DNA of 64,000 nt from Neptunomonas sp. (GCF_016744175.1 NZ_JADGEV010000008.1:59275-123274); one strand, 5' to 3'; positions 35,738 to 48,818 are shown, numbered from the stretch's first letter. Program-made: numbers and translations. The notes: generated from the letters alone by a model not told the origin.

Positions 35738-36889
35738 TCAATTTTGCTGCACTTTTTCCGGATGAACCCATACATATGCCAGCACGATAGCCACAAGAGA
35801 AACAACAGCAGCCACACTAAATGTCATCATAGAACCATAACTATCCCAAAGCAGACCCGCAGCTACAGCCCCAGCTGTTCCACCGACACCAAAACCAACA
35901 CTCGAGAACAATGCCTGACCCCGGCCCTGCATCTTTTCAGGAAAATAACAGTGCACTAATGAGATACCAACAGCATGCAAACTACCGAATGTTGCAGCAT
36001 GAAGCAGTTGAGCAAGAATAACTAGCAACAGATTTTCTGGCCAAAAAGCGAGTACAGTCCAGCGAACAACACATAAGGCCAAACTTAAAAGCATAATTAA
36101 CCGGAGCCCAATTTTCGCTATCATGGTATGCATAAAAATAAAAACGACTATTTCAGCAACAACACCTAACGACCACAACATGCCGATTTCAGCACGTGTG
36201 TATTCAAGCTTTTGCATCATTAAACTAAAGAAAGTGTAATAAGGCCCGTGTGAAAACTGAACCAATAAGGTAATCACAAAAAAAGCCATGATGTGGGGCT
36301 TTAAAATGATATCCATAAATTTATGGCTTTGCGATGACTCATCTACCATAGGCTTTTTAACTTCTGGAATCAGTAGGGAGTTTAGCCATATCAAAAACAT
36401 TAAGATGAACAGTATATTAGGAACCCAGCTGACAGAGATATAATCTAAAGCATAACCCACCAGCAAGACCGCAAAAATAAATCCAATAGATCCCCATAAG
36501 CGCACTCGGCTGTATTTCGCTTGCTGAGACCCCAGGTGATTTAGGGTTACTACTTCAAATTGAGGTAATACTGCATTCCAAAAAAAACTATATCCCAACA
36601 TTACAAGCGCTATACCTATTGCGCTTTCTTGCCAAAACATTGCTATAAAGACAACCCACGTCAAAAAAGATCCTACTCGGATCACTCTTAACCTTTGCCC
36701 TGTTTTATCTGCAATCCACCCCCATAAAGCAGGTGCAAAAATACGTGATAGATGCAATGTAGCCATCAAGTAGCCGATGGTCTTAGCATCAAAATCTAAT
36801 GATTTCAGATATAAAGACCAATAAGGGATCATCGCCCCTAAAAGAGCAAAGTAAAAAAAGTAGAAACCTGATAAACGTATGTACGGCAA
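35738..36889 (-). CDS. MFS transporter of the 3-phenylpropionate/HcaT-like group
   Basis: About 383 residues with twelve membrane segments, of the MFS_1_like/HcaT group. The N-terminus reads IRLSGFYFFYFALLGAMIPYW, and SQQAKYSRVRLWGSIGFI follows, both typical of these proton-coupled permeases. No ATG exists near the family start; I choose TTG at 36889 because it gives the usual N-terminus and lies 17 bases after the previous stop. TTG at 36931 is possible and would overlap that gene. The substrate is unknown. It is downstream of the GGDEF/EAL gene on the same strand. Confidence 0.86.
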   Translation of the reverse strand: MPYIRLSGFYFFYFALLGAMIPYWSLYLKSLDFDAKTIGYLMATLHLSRIFAPALWGWIADKTGQRLRVIRVGSFLTWVVFIAMFWQESAIGIALVMLGYSFFWNAVLPQFEVVTLNHLGSQQAKYSRVRLWGSIGFIFAVLLVGYALDYISVSWVPNILFILMFLIWLNSLLIPEVKKPMVDESSQSHKFMDIILKPHIMAFFVITLLVQFSHGPYYTFFSLMMQKLEYTRAEIGMLWSLGVVAEIVVFIFMHTMIAKIGLRLIMLLSLALCVVRWTVLAFWPENLLLVILAQLLHAATFGSLHAVGISLVHCYFPEKMQGRGQALFSSVGFGVGGTAGAVAAGLLWDSYGSMMTFSVAAVVSLVAIVLAYVWVHPEKVQQN

Positions 36890-36905
36890 TGTGATAACCG
36901 AAAAA

Positions 36906-39218
36906 TCAATAGTGAGAAAGCAACATCTCAAGAGACATTGGCTCTGTATAATACGGACCTTGCAAACGCTTGCAACCTGCCTCCTTGAATGTATTTACTT
37001 GGTCATCACTTTCAACACCTTTAGCCGTTACCTCAAGACCTTGTACTTTGCAGAACTCAATGAGTGCGATTGCTTTTTCTTTTCTTCCCTGAACAAGTAA
37101 GCTAGAAACAAAAATTTTGTCCAACTTAACTATCTCAACTGGATACTCTATTAACTGCATAATCGAAGTAAACCCTGCTCCGAAATCAACTAGCGCCAGC
37201 TTAAAGCCCAAATCTTTTAACAAAAATAATAAACCTATTTCATCCTTCATTTTATCCATATCAAATATTTCAGTGATTTCAATCTCAAAATTCTGTGGGT
37301 TGATCTTATACTTAGCTATTAACTGAGATATGACTTTTATAAATGATTTAGACACCAACTGAACAGCTGATACTTTAAAACTAATCCGCAGTGCTCCACC
37401 AAAATGGTCGATAAGCGCCCTTGAGTCTTTAAAAACACGCTCAACTACCCAAATATCAATTTTTTCATACTGACTGCTGCCTTCCGCAATCGGTAGAAAC
37501 TCTGAAGGCAACACGTTTCCTAGTACAGGGGAGTTCCAACGAATACCTGCTTCAACACTACAAATCGTTTCTTTCTCATCGACATTAAAAGCAGGCATAT
37601 ACACGAGCTCTAGCTCTGATGCATTAAGATGTTTCATTCCAAACTCAACAGCATACTTTCGACGAGACTTGTCAGCCAGCTCCTCCGAGTAAAAGGAAAT
37701 TTGGTTCTTGCCTGCTTTTTTTGCTTCATACATTGCGGCATCAGCGTTGTTAACTAACTCATCTGTACTTACACCGTCGTCTGGATAAACAGCCACACCA
37801 ATACTCAAAGAAACCGGAAAAACCCCTTCGTCACATGTAAAACCGTGTTCACAGATCTCAAGTATTCTATTCGCAAGACCACTAGCGTCTAGTTCATCTT
37901 TTAACCCAGAGGTAACCACCGCAAATTCATCACCTGCTAGCCTGGCAGAGGTATCATTAACACCAAATTGAGGAGCAACTTGGTCAGATGCCCTAACCAC
38001 TAAACTTAAACGCTCAGCAAACTCTTTAAGCAATAAGTCCCCCATGGTATGACCGTAGGTATCATTCACAAATTTAAAATTATCGATATCAATGTAATAA
38101 ATTGCTGTTCTTGTACCGCTGAGCTCAGACCTTTTAAGCATTTTTTCAACGGCGTTATGAAACATGCGCCGATTATGTAATTTAGTGAGTGTATCTTTTT
38201 CTGCCAGCTCTTTCGTTAAACGATAGGACTGGTCTAGAGAATCATACAAACGGCTAAACGCTCTGCTCAACCGACCCACCTCATCTTCTGCAACGGAAGC
38301 CACAAACCCATCGCCTCCCTCAAGCCTCACATTAGAAAGCTCTTTTTCAAGTGTACGAATAGGCCCTGTTATGTAACGCTGAATGAGGTATATAAGTGAC
38401 AAATAACTCAAAACTGCAATTAATACAAAACTAAGAAAAAGACTGAGTTTAAGTTTGTTCAGTTTTTCAGCTAGCAACTTCTCAGGCACCCCCAAAGATA
38501 ATGACCCAAAAGCCACGGGGGAATGTATTACTAAATATTCACCAGAATGATGGTCACCCGAGTGTTCCTCATCAAACCACTGATACACCAAGCCTTCAGA
38601 CATGTGATCCTTTATTTTATTATCAAATAAAGAAGGGTTTACCTCCACTACAATAGCGATAGAGGAATCAATGGAAAAATCAATGGGTGTTTTAAAAGTA
38701 TTTTGATCGATTATTCGAATGAACAACATATGTGTTCCACCCAAAGTATCATAAACCTCTGCCCATCCTGATTGATTAGAATCGAAGACTTCTCTAGCTT
38801 TTTTTATTTGATAATTACTGATATAAGAAAACGGGTCGATGCTATTTTCATAGTAATATTCAACTTTTCCTTGAGGCCTTATAAGCGCCACAGAAAAGTA
38901 ATCTGATGAAAGAGAATTAAGCTCTCTAATAGAGTTAGCTAAGCCCTTTTCAAGAGCAAGGGCCTTAAATTGCTTATCTTGGCTTGAAAAATAATTTTGT
39001 AAACTACTGCTGTAAAGCAATGAATCGATAAAGCCCTCAGCCACATTCGTATACTTTTCAAAAAGGCCAGTGAGTTCTGCTACCTGAAGACTGAGAGTTC
39101 GCTCTTCTAAAGCAATGATGGATTTTTTTTGGGTATTATATACACCGATAACAGCAATCATATACCCAACAATTAGTACGGGTAAAATCAACAGGCTGAT
39201 GCGTTTATTGAGAGTCAC
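36906..39218 (-). CDS. MbaA-like membrane GGDEF/EAL protein with degenerate EAL domain
   Basis: A 770-residue signalling protein: a membrane segment at residues 8-28, a periplasmic sensor domain (about 30-255), a second membrane segment (about 258-280), HAMP (about 281-335), GGDEF (about 340-505) and EAL (about 520-770). The GGDEF motif reads RLAGDEF, a form compatible with activity; there is a short insertion between the RASD stretch and that motif. The EAL domain has lost key residues: EAL is EAG, the usual Asn-containing strand reads FKVSA, DDFGTG is VDFGAG and AEGVE is AKGVE, so phosphodiesterase activity is doubtful. Translation probably starts at GTG 39218, overlapping the end of a PotD-like binding-protein gene by 14 bases. 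That pairing matches the NspS-MbaA polyamine-sensing system of Vibrio cholerae. Confidence 0.9.
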   Translation of the reverse strand: MTLNKRISLLILPVLIVGYMIAVIGVYNTQKKSIIALEERTLSLQVAELTGLFEKYTNVAEGFIDSLLYSSSLQNYFSSQDKQFKALALEKGLANSIRELNSLSSDYFSVALIRPQGKVEYYYENSIDPFSYISNYQIKKAREVFDSNQSGWAEVYDTLGGTHMLFIRIIDQNTFKTPIDFSIDSSIAIVVEVNPSLFDNKIKDHMSEGLVYQWFDEEHSGDHHSGEYLVIHSPVAFGSLSLGVPEKLLAEKLNKLKLSLFLSFVLIAVLSYLSLIYLIQRYITGPIRTLEKELSNVRLEGGDGFVASVAEDEVGRLSRAFSRLYDSLDQSYRLTKELAEKDTLTKLHNRRMFHNAVEKMLKRSELSGTRTAIYYIDIDNFKFVNDTYGHTMGDLLLKEFAERLSLVVRASDQVAPQFGVNDTSARLAGDEFAVVTSGLKDELDASGLANRILEICEHGFTCDEGVFPVSLSIGVAVYPDDGVSTDELVNNADAAMYEAKKAGKNQISFYSEELADKSRRKYAVEFGMKHLNASELELVYMPAFNVDEKETICSVEAGIRWNSPVLGNVLPSEFLPIAEGSSQYEKIDIWVVERVFKDSRALIDHFGGALRISFKVSAVQLVSKSFIKVISQLIAKYKINPQNFEIEITEIFDMDKMKDEIGLLFLLKDLGFKLALVDFGAGFTSIMQLIEYPVEIVKLDKIFVSSLLVQGRKEKAIALIEFCKVQGLEVTAKGVESDDQVNTFKEAGCKRLQGPYYTEPMSLEMLLSHY

Positions 39219-40239
39219 GATACTTCATCGCTGCATTAATAATTCTGTGGCGCAGAGTCATGTTAGCATCCGAAATAATTCGGTAAGTATGACTTTTTTC
39301 CAGAATTTCATTGGCCGGGTAGATGCTCTTATCGCTCAGAACATCTTCAGAAATTAATTTCAACGCTCGCTTATTGGGGGTGGCTGTACCTATCCATTCA
39401 CTATTTTCAGCCGCACTGACAGGCTCGTTAATAAATTCTAAAAATTGTAAAGCCAATTCCTTCTTTGATGACCATTCCATGATTGAAAAACAGTCCATCC
39501 AAATAGCTGAACCTTCAGCAGGGTATACAAACTCCCAAACTTCACTCTGACTCATTTCATTTAATGTAAAGTGATCTCCGGAATACCCAAGAGCCATATA
39601 TACCTGCTCTCTGGCTTGTTTCTCATACGTCAGTGCATAGCCATAACCTAAAAGCGAAGGCGCTTGGTTTTTCAAATGAGAGAAAGCCGCTTTAAGCTCA
39701 CTTTTATCCTCGGTATTTACGCTGTTACCTTCGAGTAATAAAGGCGCTACGAGAGAATCCACAGCGTCTTCAAGCATCACTACATGACCATGATACTTTC
39801 TGTCAGAATAAAGCAGATGCACCCATGAAGTAGGTGCAGGTATCACTTTTTCTTTATTGTAAACAATACCCAACGCACCCCATTGATAAGGCAAACCAAA
39901 GTTACCGCAACTTTCTTTCCATTGGGCATCGATATCCACTAATGATGGAAGGTTACCAAGAGATAAAGCATGTATTTTGTTATTCTTACCAAATAGTTGC
40001 GAACTAATGCTATCAAACACAGCCAAGTCAAAACCTTTCCCGCTATCTGACCCTAAAACCTCATCGCGGCTTTCATCACTATCATAATAAACCAAATTCA
40101 CCGTATGCCCCGTTGTCTCCTCCCACTTATCGATTAATTCCGGCGAGATATAGTCTTCCCATATATAGATTTTGAGTTCATCAGAAATACTTATTGATGA
40201 CCACAGGCACAGTACGAGTAACGATATGATTCTTTTCAT
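39205..40239 (-). CDS. PotD/NspS-like periplasmic polyamine-binding protein
   Basis: A 344-residue extracellular solute-binding protein of the spermidine/putrescine (PotD) type. The first 18 residues are a signal peptide (MKRIISLLVLCLWSSISIS). The mature N-terminus LKIYIWEDYISPELIDKWEE is the classic PotD/PotF/NspS beginning, and GLPYQWGALGIVYNKEKV is the family's second landmark. No PotABC permease genes are adjacent; instead it overlaps a membrane GGDEF/EAL gene. That argues for a sensor role, as in NspS, rather than transport. The ATG at 40239 gives the signal peptide directly; a longer frame upstream lacks support. Confidence 0.9.
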   Translation of the reverse strand: MKRIISLLVLCLWSSISISDELKIYIWEDYISPELIDKWEETTGHTVNLVYYDSDESRDEVLGSDSGKGFDLAVFDSISSQLFGKNNKIHALSLGNLPSLVDIDAQWKESCGNFGLPYQWGALGIVYNKEKVIPAPTSWVHLLYSDRKYHGHVVMLEDAVDSLVAPLLLEGNSVNTEDKSELKAAFSHLKNQAPSLLGYGYALTYEKQAREQVYMALGYSGDHFTLNEMSQSEVWEFVYPAEGSAIWMDCFSIMEWSSKKELALQFLEFINEPVSAAENSEWIGTATPNKRALKLISEDVLSDKSIYPANEILEKSHTYRIISDANMTLRHRIINAAMKYRDSQ

Positions 40240-40335
40240 AAAAAAAGCAATTTTGAATGGATGTGCATAAGCTACCAGCGTAAATAGTGTATTAACTAAA
40301 GACCACTGACTTAAGAATAGACTAAATAATTGAAA

Positions 40336-40367
40336 TTTGACCAACAGCATTTATGCTATTGGTCAAA
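40336..40367 (-). terminator. Terminator after serS
   Basis: A 15-base stem with one mismatch (40336-40350 with 40353-40367) and a two-base loop lies just past the serS stop on the minus strand, followed by a T-rich stretch. Confidence 0.75.
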
Positions 40368-40381
40368 AAAATACCACTTAT

Positions 40382-41662
<1,281 letters not shown>

Positions 41663-41676
41663 TTAAGCAACCTTAT

Positions 41677-42048
41677 TTAAAACAGGCGGGTGATCCATAT
41701 ACCAGCTGACAGAGCAGCAATGCACATCAAAACACTTAATAATACATAAATTAATGCGGACATTATATGTCCTTCCTGCACCAGCGCCACTGTCTCTAGA
41801 GAGAAAGATGAAAAAGTTGTAAACGCTCCCAGAAAACCAACCATTAATAGCGGTCTTAACTCTGGTGATAAACGCGTTTTCTCCATGATGAGAACAAATA
41901 ATATCCCCATTACCAATGAGCCAAGTACATTGCACGCCAAGGTTCCAATAGGCAATTTATCTGCTTTATCATTAAGAGCTCCCGCTAGCCAAAAACGACT
42001 TGCCGCTCCCAAAGCTCCTCCTACGGCGACTGCTAGGATAGTTTGCAT
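41677..42048 (-). CDS. crcB: Fluoride channel CrcB/Fluc
   Basis: A 123-residue protein with four membrane segments, the length of the Fluc fluoride-exporting channels. Family motifs visible are GALGAASRFWLA near the N-terminus and GFLGAFTTFSSFSLE in the third segment, with the Phe-box and the central sodium-site region. The channel dimer exports fluoride ions. It starts four bases after rarA ends, so no fluoride riboswitch sits directly before it; regulation would come from the upstream operon. Confidence 0.95.
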   Translation of the reverse strand: MQTILAVAVGGALGAASRFWLAGALNDKADKLPIGTLACNVLGSLVMGILFVLIMEKTRLSPELRPLLMVGFLGAFTTFSSFSLETVALVQEGHIMSALIYVLLSVLMCIAALSAGIWITRLF

Positions 42049-42051
42049 ACC

Positions 42052-43401
42052 TTATCCTTTCTTCTGATACCTTTTTATTGAACTTTGCGCGTCCAGCATA
42101 CCAAGCTGTTGAAGTTTAGCACTTATTTTCTGCTCAAGACCACGGTCAGAGGGCTGATAATAACGACGAGATGCAATCTCTTCGGGAACATATTTTTCCC
42201 CTGCTGCGTATGCGTTGGGCTCATCATGCGCATATCTATACTCTTCACCATAACCAAGATCTTTCATTAATGATGTAGGCGCATTACGTAAGTGAACAGG
42301 GACGGCGTAATCAGGGTCGTTTCGTATTTGTGCCCGACACTGATTGAAAGCCATGTACACAGCATTACTTTTAGGGGCACTCGCACAATAAATAGCAGCT
42401 TGCGCTATAGCCCTCTCTCCTTCAGCAGGGCCAACTCTCTCAAAGGCATCCCATGCAGACAAGGCCACTTGCATAGCACGAGGGTCAGCGTTGCCTATAT
42501 CTTCAGAAGCAATCGCAACCAACCTGCGTGCAATATAAAGAGGGTCACACCCGCCTTCTAGCATTCGACAATACCAGTATAGAGCACCATCAGGAGAAGA
42601 CCCTCGTACGGACTTATGGAATGCTGAAATCATGTCATAAAAAATATCGCCCTGCTTATCATATCGGCGACCACTCGTTTGTAGTACCTCCTTTAAAGCA
42701 GCCTGAGGTATTTTTTCTACTCCGTTATCAGAAACGGCTAAATCAACAGCTATTTCCAGTAAATTCAAAGCGCGACGAGCATCACCATCAGCAGCCCGTG
42801 CTAATTGCTCTAACGTATCTTCCTCAAATTCAAGAGGGTGGTCACCCAAACCTTTATCTGAGTCATTTAACGCCTGCTGAAGAACCACCAAAGACTCGTC
42901 ATCACTCAAGTTACGCAACAGATAGACACGCGCACGTGACAACAAAGCATTATTTAACTCAAAGGAAGGGTTTTCAGTCGTCGCTCCGATAAATAGAAAA
43001 GTACCATCCTCGATATAAGGCAAAAAAGCATCTTGCTGAGATTTATTAAAACGATGCACCTCATCAACAAACAGAATAACTTTGCATTGCCGAGAAGCCC
43101 TAACTTGTTTCGCCTCATCTACCGCTGCCCTAATCTCTTTAACACCCGATAAAACAGCTGAAAGCGTCATAAAATGCGCATCACAGGTATGCGCAATAAT
43201 TTTAGCTAATGTTGTTTTACCAACACCGGGAGGGCCCCAAAATATCATGGAATGTAATGCGCCCTGTTCTATTGCTTGGCGCAGAGGCTTTCCTGCTGCT
43301 AATAAATGAGACTGACCTACATACCCATCCAAACTCGTTGGCCGCATTCTTGCAGCCAATGGTTGATAACTAGGCCTGACGTCATCAAAAAGATCGCTCA
43401 T
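42052..43401 (-). CDS. rarA: Replication-associated recombination protein RarA (MgsA)
   Basis: A 449-residue AAA+ ATPase. The N-terminal [20 protein letters not shown] is typical of RarA; Walker A is [12 protein letters not shown] and Walker B is [17 protein letters not shown], followed by the sensor [11 protein letters not shown] and arginine finger region. The C-terminal part (about 260-449) is the tetramerisation domain with [11 protein letters not shown] and the [16 protein letters not shown] element. It acts at stalled forks with SSB. Its first base overlaps the last base of lolA, so the genes are translationally linked. Confidence 0.96.
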   Translation of the reverse strand: MSDLFDDVRPSYQPLAARMRPTSLDGYVGQSHLLAAGKPLRQAIEQGALHSMIFWGPPGVGKTTLAKIIAHTCDAHFMTLSAVLSGVKEIRAAVDEAKQVRASRQCKVILFVDEVHRFNKSQQDAFLPYIEDGTFLFIGATTENPSFELNNALLSRARVYLLRNLSDDESLVVLQQALNDSDKGLGDHPLEFEEDTLEQLARAADGDARRALNLLEIAVDLAVSDNGVEKIPQAALKEVLQTSGRRYDKQGDIFYDMISAFHKSVRGSSPDGALYWYCRMLEGGCDPLYIARRLVAIASEDIGNADPRAMQVALSAWDAFERVGPAEGERAIAQAAIYCASAPKSNAVYMAFNQCRAQIRNDPDYAVPVHLRNAPTSLMKDLGYGEEYRYAHDEPNAYAAGEKYVPEEIASRRYYQPSDRGLEQKISAKLQQLGMLDAQSSIKRYQKKG

Positions 43402-44042
43402 CAGGCCTCATCGCTCACAATGACATCAGTACCTTCAGGCGGCGTAAATTTAAAAAGAGATTCATCCATAGACTCATTAATGACAGAGTTTCTTAATAAA
43501 ATGGTGGTTTGCTGTCCCAGCACATCCTGCAACATCAGTTCAGACATCACCCCGTCTGTAAAAAACAGACGAATCCGCTGAAAGCTACTATTTTCATCTT
43601 TAGGTAGCAGCTCAAACAGCTGTTCATTTTTTTGATTAATCGGTAGAAAAATCTCAAACTTTTCAGCCAATTCCGCCACATTGCCATTTAAGATCAATGC
43701 AGCACCGTTTGTTTCCTGAGGGTCAACAGGTTTACGCGTTGCTTGCTCTAAATCGGGGTCATAAATCCAGATGTGTTCGCCATCGCTTACAATCAATTGA
43801 GGATATGGGCTTAATGTTTCCCAGCGAAAGAGTCCCGGACGAGCAATTTTCATTGAGCCTTTAGAAACGTGGGCTGTATTGCTCTGGTCATTTCGCGTGA
43901 CTTGCTCAAAATTCGCACTAAAACGATCGTAGCCTTTTAGCACTTTATTTAAAGCGTCTGTTGGTGTGGATATATCGGCCTGAACCAGCGCCGGCATAAT
44001 AGCCAAAGACAATATCGCACACAATTTATATAATCTTTTCAT
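43401..44042 (-). CDS. lolA: Outer-membrane lipoprotein carrier LolA
   Basis: A 213-residue periplasmic lipoprotein chaperone. The signal peptide ends near PALVQA (about residue 22). The mature half-barrel shows [35 protein letters not shown] and [12 protein letters not shown], all typical LolA elements, including the Arg and Trp of the hydrophobic cavity. It carries lipoproteins from LolCDE to LolB. It sits between ftsK and rarA in the gammaproteobacterial order, 34 bases after ftsK. Confidence 0.96.
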   Translation of the reverse strand: MKRLYKLCAILSLAIMPALVQADISTPTDALNKVLKGYDRFSANFEQVTRNDQSNTAHVSKGSMKIARPGLFRWETLSPYPQLIVSDGEHIWIYDPDLEQATRKPVDPQETNGAALILNGNVAELAEKFEIFLPINQKNEQLFELLPKDENSSFQRIRLFFTDGVMSELMLQDVLGQQTTILLRNSVINESMDESLFKFTPPEGTDVIVSDEA

Positions 44043-44076
44043 TCTTAACCTTATCTATTAACTATCTCGAAACCCA

Positions 44077-46680
44077 CTAGCCACGAACAGGAGGGGGCGC
44101 CAGCACTTCACGCTGGCCATTAGACCCTGCTTCAGTAACAACACCCGCCGCTTCCATTGTCTCTATCATTCGGGCTGCCCGGTTATAACCAATCTTCATT
44201 TTGCGTTGAACACTTGATATGGATGCTTTGCGTGTTTCCGTAATAAAAGCAACTGCCTCATCATAAAGAGGGTCTTGCTCATCATCAAAGGCTCCGCCTG
44301 ATGCGCTCCCTCCTTCCGCCCCTGAATCACTCAATACGGCATCAATATAGACGGGAGCCCCTACTTGTTTCCACGCTTCTACGACACGATGCACCTCATC
44401 GTCTCCAACAAACGCACCATGCACACGGTTAGGGACACTCGTCCCAGCGGGCAGATACAACATATCGCCATTACCTAGTAAATTTTCAGCACCGGCTTGG
44501 TCCAATATAGTTCGTGAATCAATTTTAGAAGAGACTTGAAACGCAATTCGCGTCGGAACATTCGCCTTTATTAGCCCGGTAATAACATCAACAGAAGGTC
44601 TTTGCGTCGCTAAAATCAGGTGTATGCCTGCTGCTCGTGCTTTCTGAGCAATACGAGCAATAAGTTCTTCTACTTTTTTGCCCACAATCATCATCATGTC
44701 AGCAAATTCATCAATTACGACAACAATATACGGTAAAGTTTCCAGAGCGGGCGCGGGAGTTCCAAAGGGCTCGCCATGCTCTTCAGCATTCCAAAGCGGA
44801 TCAAGTAACGGCTTACCCTGCTGTTCTGCCGCTTTAACCTTGTCATTAAAACCTGCAAGATTACGCACGCCCATTTTTGCCATCAAGCGATAACGGCGCT
44901 CCATTTCACCCACACACCAACGTAAGCCTCCTGCGGCTTCTTTCATGTCCGTGATAACAGGGGTTAATAGATGAGGTATTCCTTCATATATAGAAAGCTC
45001 CAGCATCTTAGGATCAACCATCATCAATCTTACTTCTTGTGGTGTCGCCTTAAACAACAGACTCAAAATCATGGCATTTACGCCAACCGACTTCCCTGAG
45101 CCGGTTGTTCCTGCAACCAATAGATGTGGCATTTTTGCAAGATTTGCTACCACAGGATTTCCAGCAATATCATTACCCAGTCCAAGTGTTAGACGAGATG
45201 ATGCTTCTTTATAAGGTTTAGAATTAAGCACCTCACTTAAACGCACCATTTGACGACTGGCATTGGGAATTTCAATACCCATAACCGATTTTCCAGGAAT
45301 AACTTCAACAACACGCACACTAGATATGGCTAAAGAACGCGCCAGATCTTTTGCCAAATTAGTAATTTTACTGGCCTTAACACCAGGCGCAGGCTGAATT
45401 TCAAAACGCGTAATGACGGGCCCTGGATTCACCTCTACGACCTCTGCGATAACACCGAAGTCCTTTAGCTTACTTTCTAGAAGACGCGACATATCTTCTA
45501 GTTCTTCTTCGGAATAGCCATGATCAGCTTGCAATTCAGGAGGATCTAATAAATCTAAAGAGGGAATCGTACGTAAAGAGCGAACAGGCCGGCGCTCCTT
45601 ATTCTGTGCGTTATTGTCTTGGTCATCATTTTGAATAGGTTGGTGGGCTTCGGCCAACGGAACTATTTTAAGTTCTTTTTTAGGTTCTTTAGACAAAGCC
45701 GTAGGGATCTGGTCAGTATTACTTTGAACTGTAACCGTCGGTATTTCCATTTCATCATCAGGTTTTAGAACTCTATCTCTAATAGGTAATGAAGATTTCT
45801 CTGCTTCTTGCTGAGAAGGTACCGGCACAACTATATTTGTCACAAGAGGCGGCTCTACTTTAGCCTGCTCTACCCCCGACATTTTGTGTTGCTCAGGATC
45901 AGATAGTGCCTCTCCCCTCTCATCAGCAGCACTATTAAACTTAGGTTCAAAGCGCTCTCGCATATGTTCTTTTATTGATGTATTCGCCGTATTCACATCA
46001 TTAAAAAACGCATTCTCAGCATCACTTTGTGCATCTACATCGTCTCGATTTCTCTTAGGACTCAAGAGTGTAGATATACTACGATATGTATTTAGGATCC
46101 GCCCGCCAATGTTATTTTGGATATCATCCCAAGAAAGCTCCATGTAAAAAGTACAACCGATCCCCGCAGCAGTAATTAATAGTACGGAACTCCCTAACAA
46201 ACTAAACCAAGATACCATCCAATCAGATAGTGCCTGTCCAACAATCCCGCCACTGGTAAATGGAAAATCTAACGCGTTATTGGAGAGATGAATCGATGCT
46301 AAAGCACATAACGAAGCCATTAATAGCAATATGCCAAATGCTCTTAACATCACAAAAGGTAGGCCATCCAATAAAGACACCTCTTTTCTCACCATAAAGC
46401 GTACGGCAGGAATAATGATAATAATGGGTAGAAGCCATGCCGCAACTCCAAGAAAAGAAAACAGCACATCAGTCATCCATGCACCAAACACACCTGTCCA
46501 GTTACTCACACCAGGGTGATAGCCAAGATGCGACCAACCTGGATCCTTAGGGTGATAGCCAAGCATGCCTAAAAACATGTAAGTACAAGTCATGACAATT
46601 AAAAATAAAACACAGACTTTTAGCACGCGCGCTAGTAGCTCAGAAAAAGCATAGGGGCTTGTTGGGAGCTTATTTTTCAC
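44077..46680 (-). CDS. ftsK: DNA translocase FtsK
   Basis: An 867-residue cell-division DNA translocase. Four to five membrane segments occupy residues 1-185; a 190-residue acidic/proline linker follows, shorter than in E. coli. The motor has Walker A in [16 protein letters not shown] and Walker B in [13 protein letters not shown]. The C-terminal gamma winged helix, which reads KOPS sites, is [20 protein letters not shown]. The start is GTG 46680 with AAAGGA six bases upstream. It pumps chromosome ends to the dif site during septation. The usual neighbour lrp is not present upstream; a CheW-like gene is divergent instead. Confidence 0.96.
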   Translation of the reverse strand: MKNKLPTSPYAFSELLARVLKVCVLFLIVMTCTYMFLGMLGYHPKDPGWSHLGYHPGVSNWTGVFGAWMTDVLFSFLGVAAWLLPIIIIIPAVRFMVRKEVSLLDGLPFVMLRAFGILLLMASLCALASIHLSNNALDFPFTSGGIVGQALSDWMVSWFSLLGSSVLLITAAGIGCTFYMELSWDDIQNNIGGRILNTYRSISTLLSPKRNRDDVDAQSDAENAFFNDVNTANTSIKEHMRERFEPKFNSAADERGEALSDPEQHKMSGVEQAKVEPPLVTNIVVPVPSQQEAEKSSLPIRDRVLKPDDEMEIPTVTVQSNTDQIPTALSKEPKKELKIVPLAEAHQPIQNDDQDNNAQNKERRPVRSLRTIPSLDLLDPPELQADHGYSEEELEDMSRLLESKLKDFGVIAEVVEVNPGPVITRFEIQPAPGVKASKITNLAKDLARSLAISSVRVVEVIPGKSVMGIEIPNASRQMVRLSEVLNSKPYKEASSRLTLGLGNDIAGNPVVANLAKMPHLLVAGTTGSGKSVGVNAMILSLLFKATPQEVRLMMVDPKMLELSIYEGIPHLLTPVITDMKEAAGGLRWCVGEMERRYRLMAKMGVRNLAGFNDKVKAAEQQGKPLLDPLWNAEEHGEPFGTPAPALETLPYIVVVIDEFADMMMIVGKKVEELIARIAQKARAAGIHLILATQRPSVDVITGLIKANVPTRIAFQVSSKIDSRTILDQAGAENLLGNGDMLYLPAGTSVPNRVHGAFVGDDEVHRVVEAWKQVGAPVYIDAVLSDSGAEGGSASGGAFDDEQDPLYDEAVAFITETRKASISSVQRKMKIGYNRAARMIETMEAAGVVTEAGSNGQREVLAPPPVRG

Positions 46681-46892
46681 TCATATTCCTTTTAATTTTA
46701 TATACTTACTGCAAACATTAAAAATAACATAATTAAGCCAACTACTCTGTAAGCTCCTAGAAGATTCAAGGCACTCACAACATAGTTAGCAATTTGCTAA
46801 TTAATTTAGATTAGCTATTGTCATGCGAATAACACGCTATAGTTAGTCTTGTTGTGATAATTTTTCATTCAATACCATCAGAGGTTATAGAC

Positions 46893-47723
46893 ATGAGTTT
46901 AACAAATCTGTTTCAAAACAACTCACGTGTATTAACTTTTACCATTGCGAATAGCCATTTTGGCATAGATGCATGCAATATCCTCTCTTTTTCAGATGAG
47001 TATAAACAGATCCAACTTGCCAGTAATGAGCAGCACCCTAGCTTTTTAGGCTATCTGGATTACCGAGATACACTTGTTAATGTTTATGATAGTGCGACAT
47101 TGCTTAACAGAAAACGAAACTGGGATGATAAAAGCCAACTAATCGCTGAGATCACTACCCACAAGCAATCACACATCGACTGGGTGGAGGCTCTAGAGCA
47201 CGCACTCCTTTCTGGGGAAGCGTTTACTCATTCACGTGACCCAAAGCTTTGCGCTTTTGGGAAATGGATGTCTAACTTCAACACGCAAGCTTCTGATCTT
47301 CAAGAAATTCTACGAAAGATAGATGAGCCGCATCAACTCATCCATAATATTGCCGACTCACTCCTTGAACTAAGAGAGCAAGGAGAATCTCAAAGAGCAT
47401 TACGCTTGCTCTCAATTGAAAAAGGTACAACCCTGCGAAAACTAGTCCGGGCTTTAGACCAAATAATAGAGATACTCAAACGAGACATACACCCTGTTAT
47501 TATTCACCTCACCTTTGATGGAAAGAGCCCGTGTTTTTCATTAGCATTAGATGAAGTGGATGACATCATAGACTATGAAGCAGCGAACCTTGATACCCAC
47601 AGTATAGAGACACTTAATCATGAGCCGCTCAAAGGTTATCTAAAGCACAACTCAGGACAGCGCTATATGATGTTATGCATTGAGAAGTTATCAGCAGAAA
47701 TCAGAAAAATAACTCCTATTTAG
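46893..47723 (+). CDS. CheW-like protein with an inserted CZB zinc-binding domain
   Basis: A 276-residue protein. Residues about 10-75 resemble the first half of a CheW domain (VLTFTIANSHFGID; GYLDYRDTLVNVYDSATLL), and residues about 200-268 resemble the second half (FSLALDEVDDII; GYLKHNSGQRYMML). Between them lies a chemoreceptor zinc-binding (CZB) domain: His94 and Trp97 in SHIDW, Cys120 in KLCAFGKW, His147 and His151 in EPHQLIH. CheW couples receptors to CheA, and CZB domains sense zinc or hypochlorite in other proteins; a CheW with a sensor in its middle could gate coupling. The ATG at 46893 has GAGG at eight bases; a GTG 39 bases upstream is in frame but less supported. No cheA or receptor gene is near. 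Confidence 0.8.
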   Translation: MSLTNLFQNNSRVLTFTIANSHFGIDACNILSFSDEYKQIQLASNEQHPSFLGYLDYRDTLVNVYDSATLLNRKRNWDDKSQLIAEITTHKQSHIDWVEALEHALLSGEAFTHSRDPKLCAFGKWMSNFNTQASDLQEILRKIDEPHQLIHNIADSLLELREQGESQRALRLLSIEKGTTLRKLVRALDQIIEILKRDIHPVIIHLTFDGKSPCFSLALDEVDDIIDYEAANLDTHSIETLNHEPLKGYLKHNSGQRYMMLCIEKLSAEIRKITPI

Positions 47724-48755
<1,032 letters not shown>

Positions 48756-48787
48756 CGGCATAGGTAGCCAACTCAATAACAATAACA

Positions 48788-48818
48788 GACCAAAAGCCTC
48801 TCGCTTTTGGTCTTTTTT
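48788..48818 (+). terminator. Intrinsic terminator of trxB
   Basis: A ten-base perfect stem (48788-48797 with 48803-48812) and five-base loop are followed by six T. It ends only about 11 bases before the aat start codon. Confidence 0.9.

Noticed and set aside
35656..35817. Longer N-terminus for the DUF6489-like protein
   Set aside because: Would overlap the end of the MFS gene and lacks similarity to the core; AAAGGG precedes the ATG at 35655.
42048..42060. Fluoride riboswitch before crcB
   Set aside because: Only four bases separate rarA and crcB, leaving no room for the roughly 50-base fluoride aptamer.
42528..42992. 154-codon plus-strand frame opposite rarA
   Set aside because: Antisense to an intact rarA; product is His/Gln-rich without domain features.
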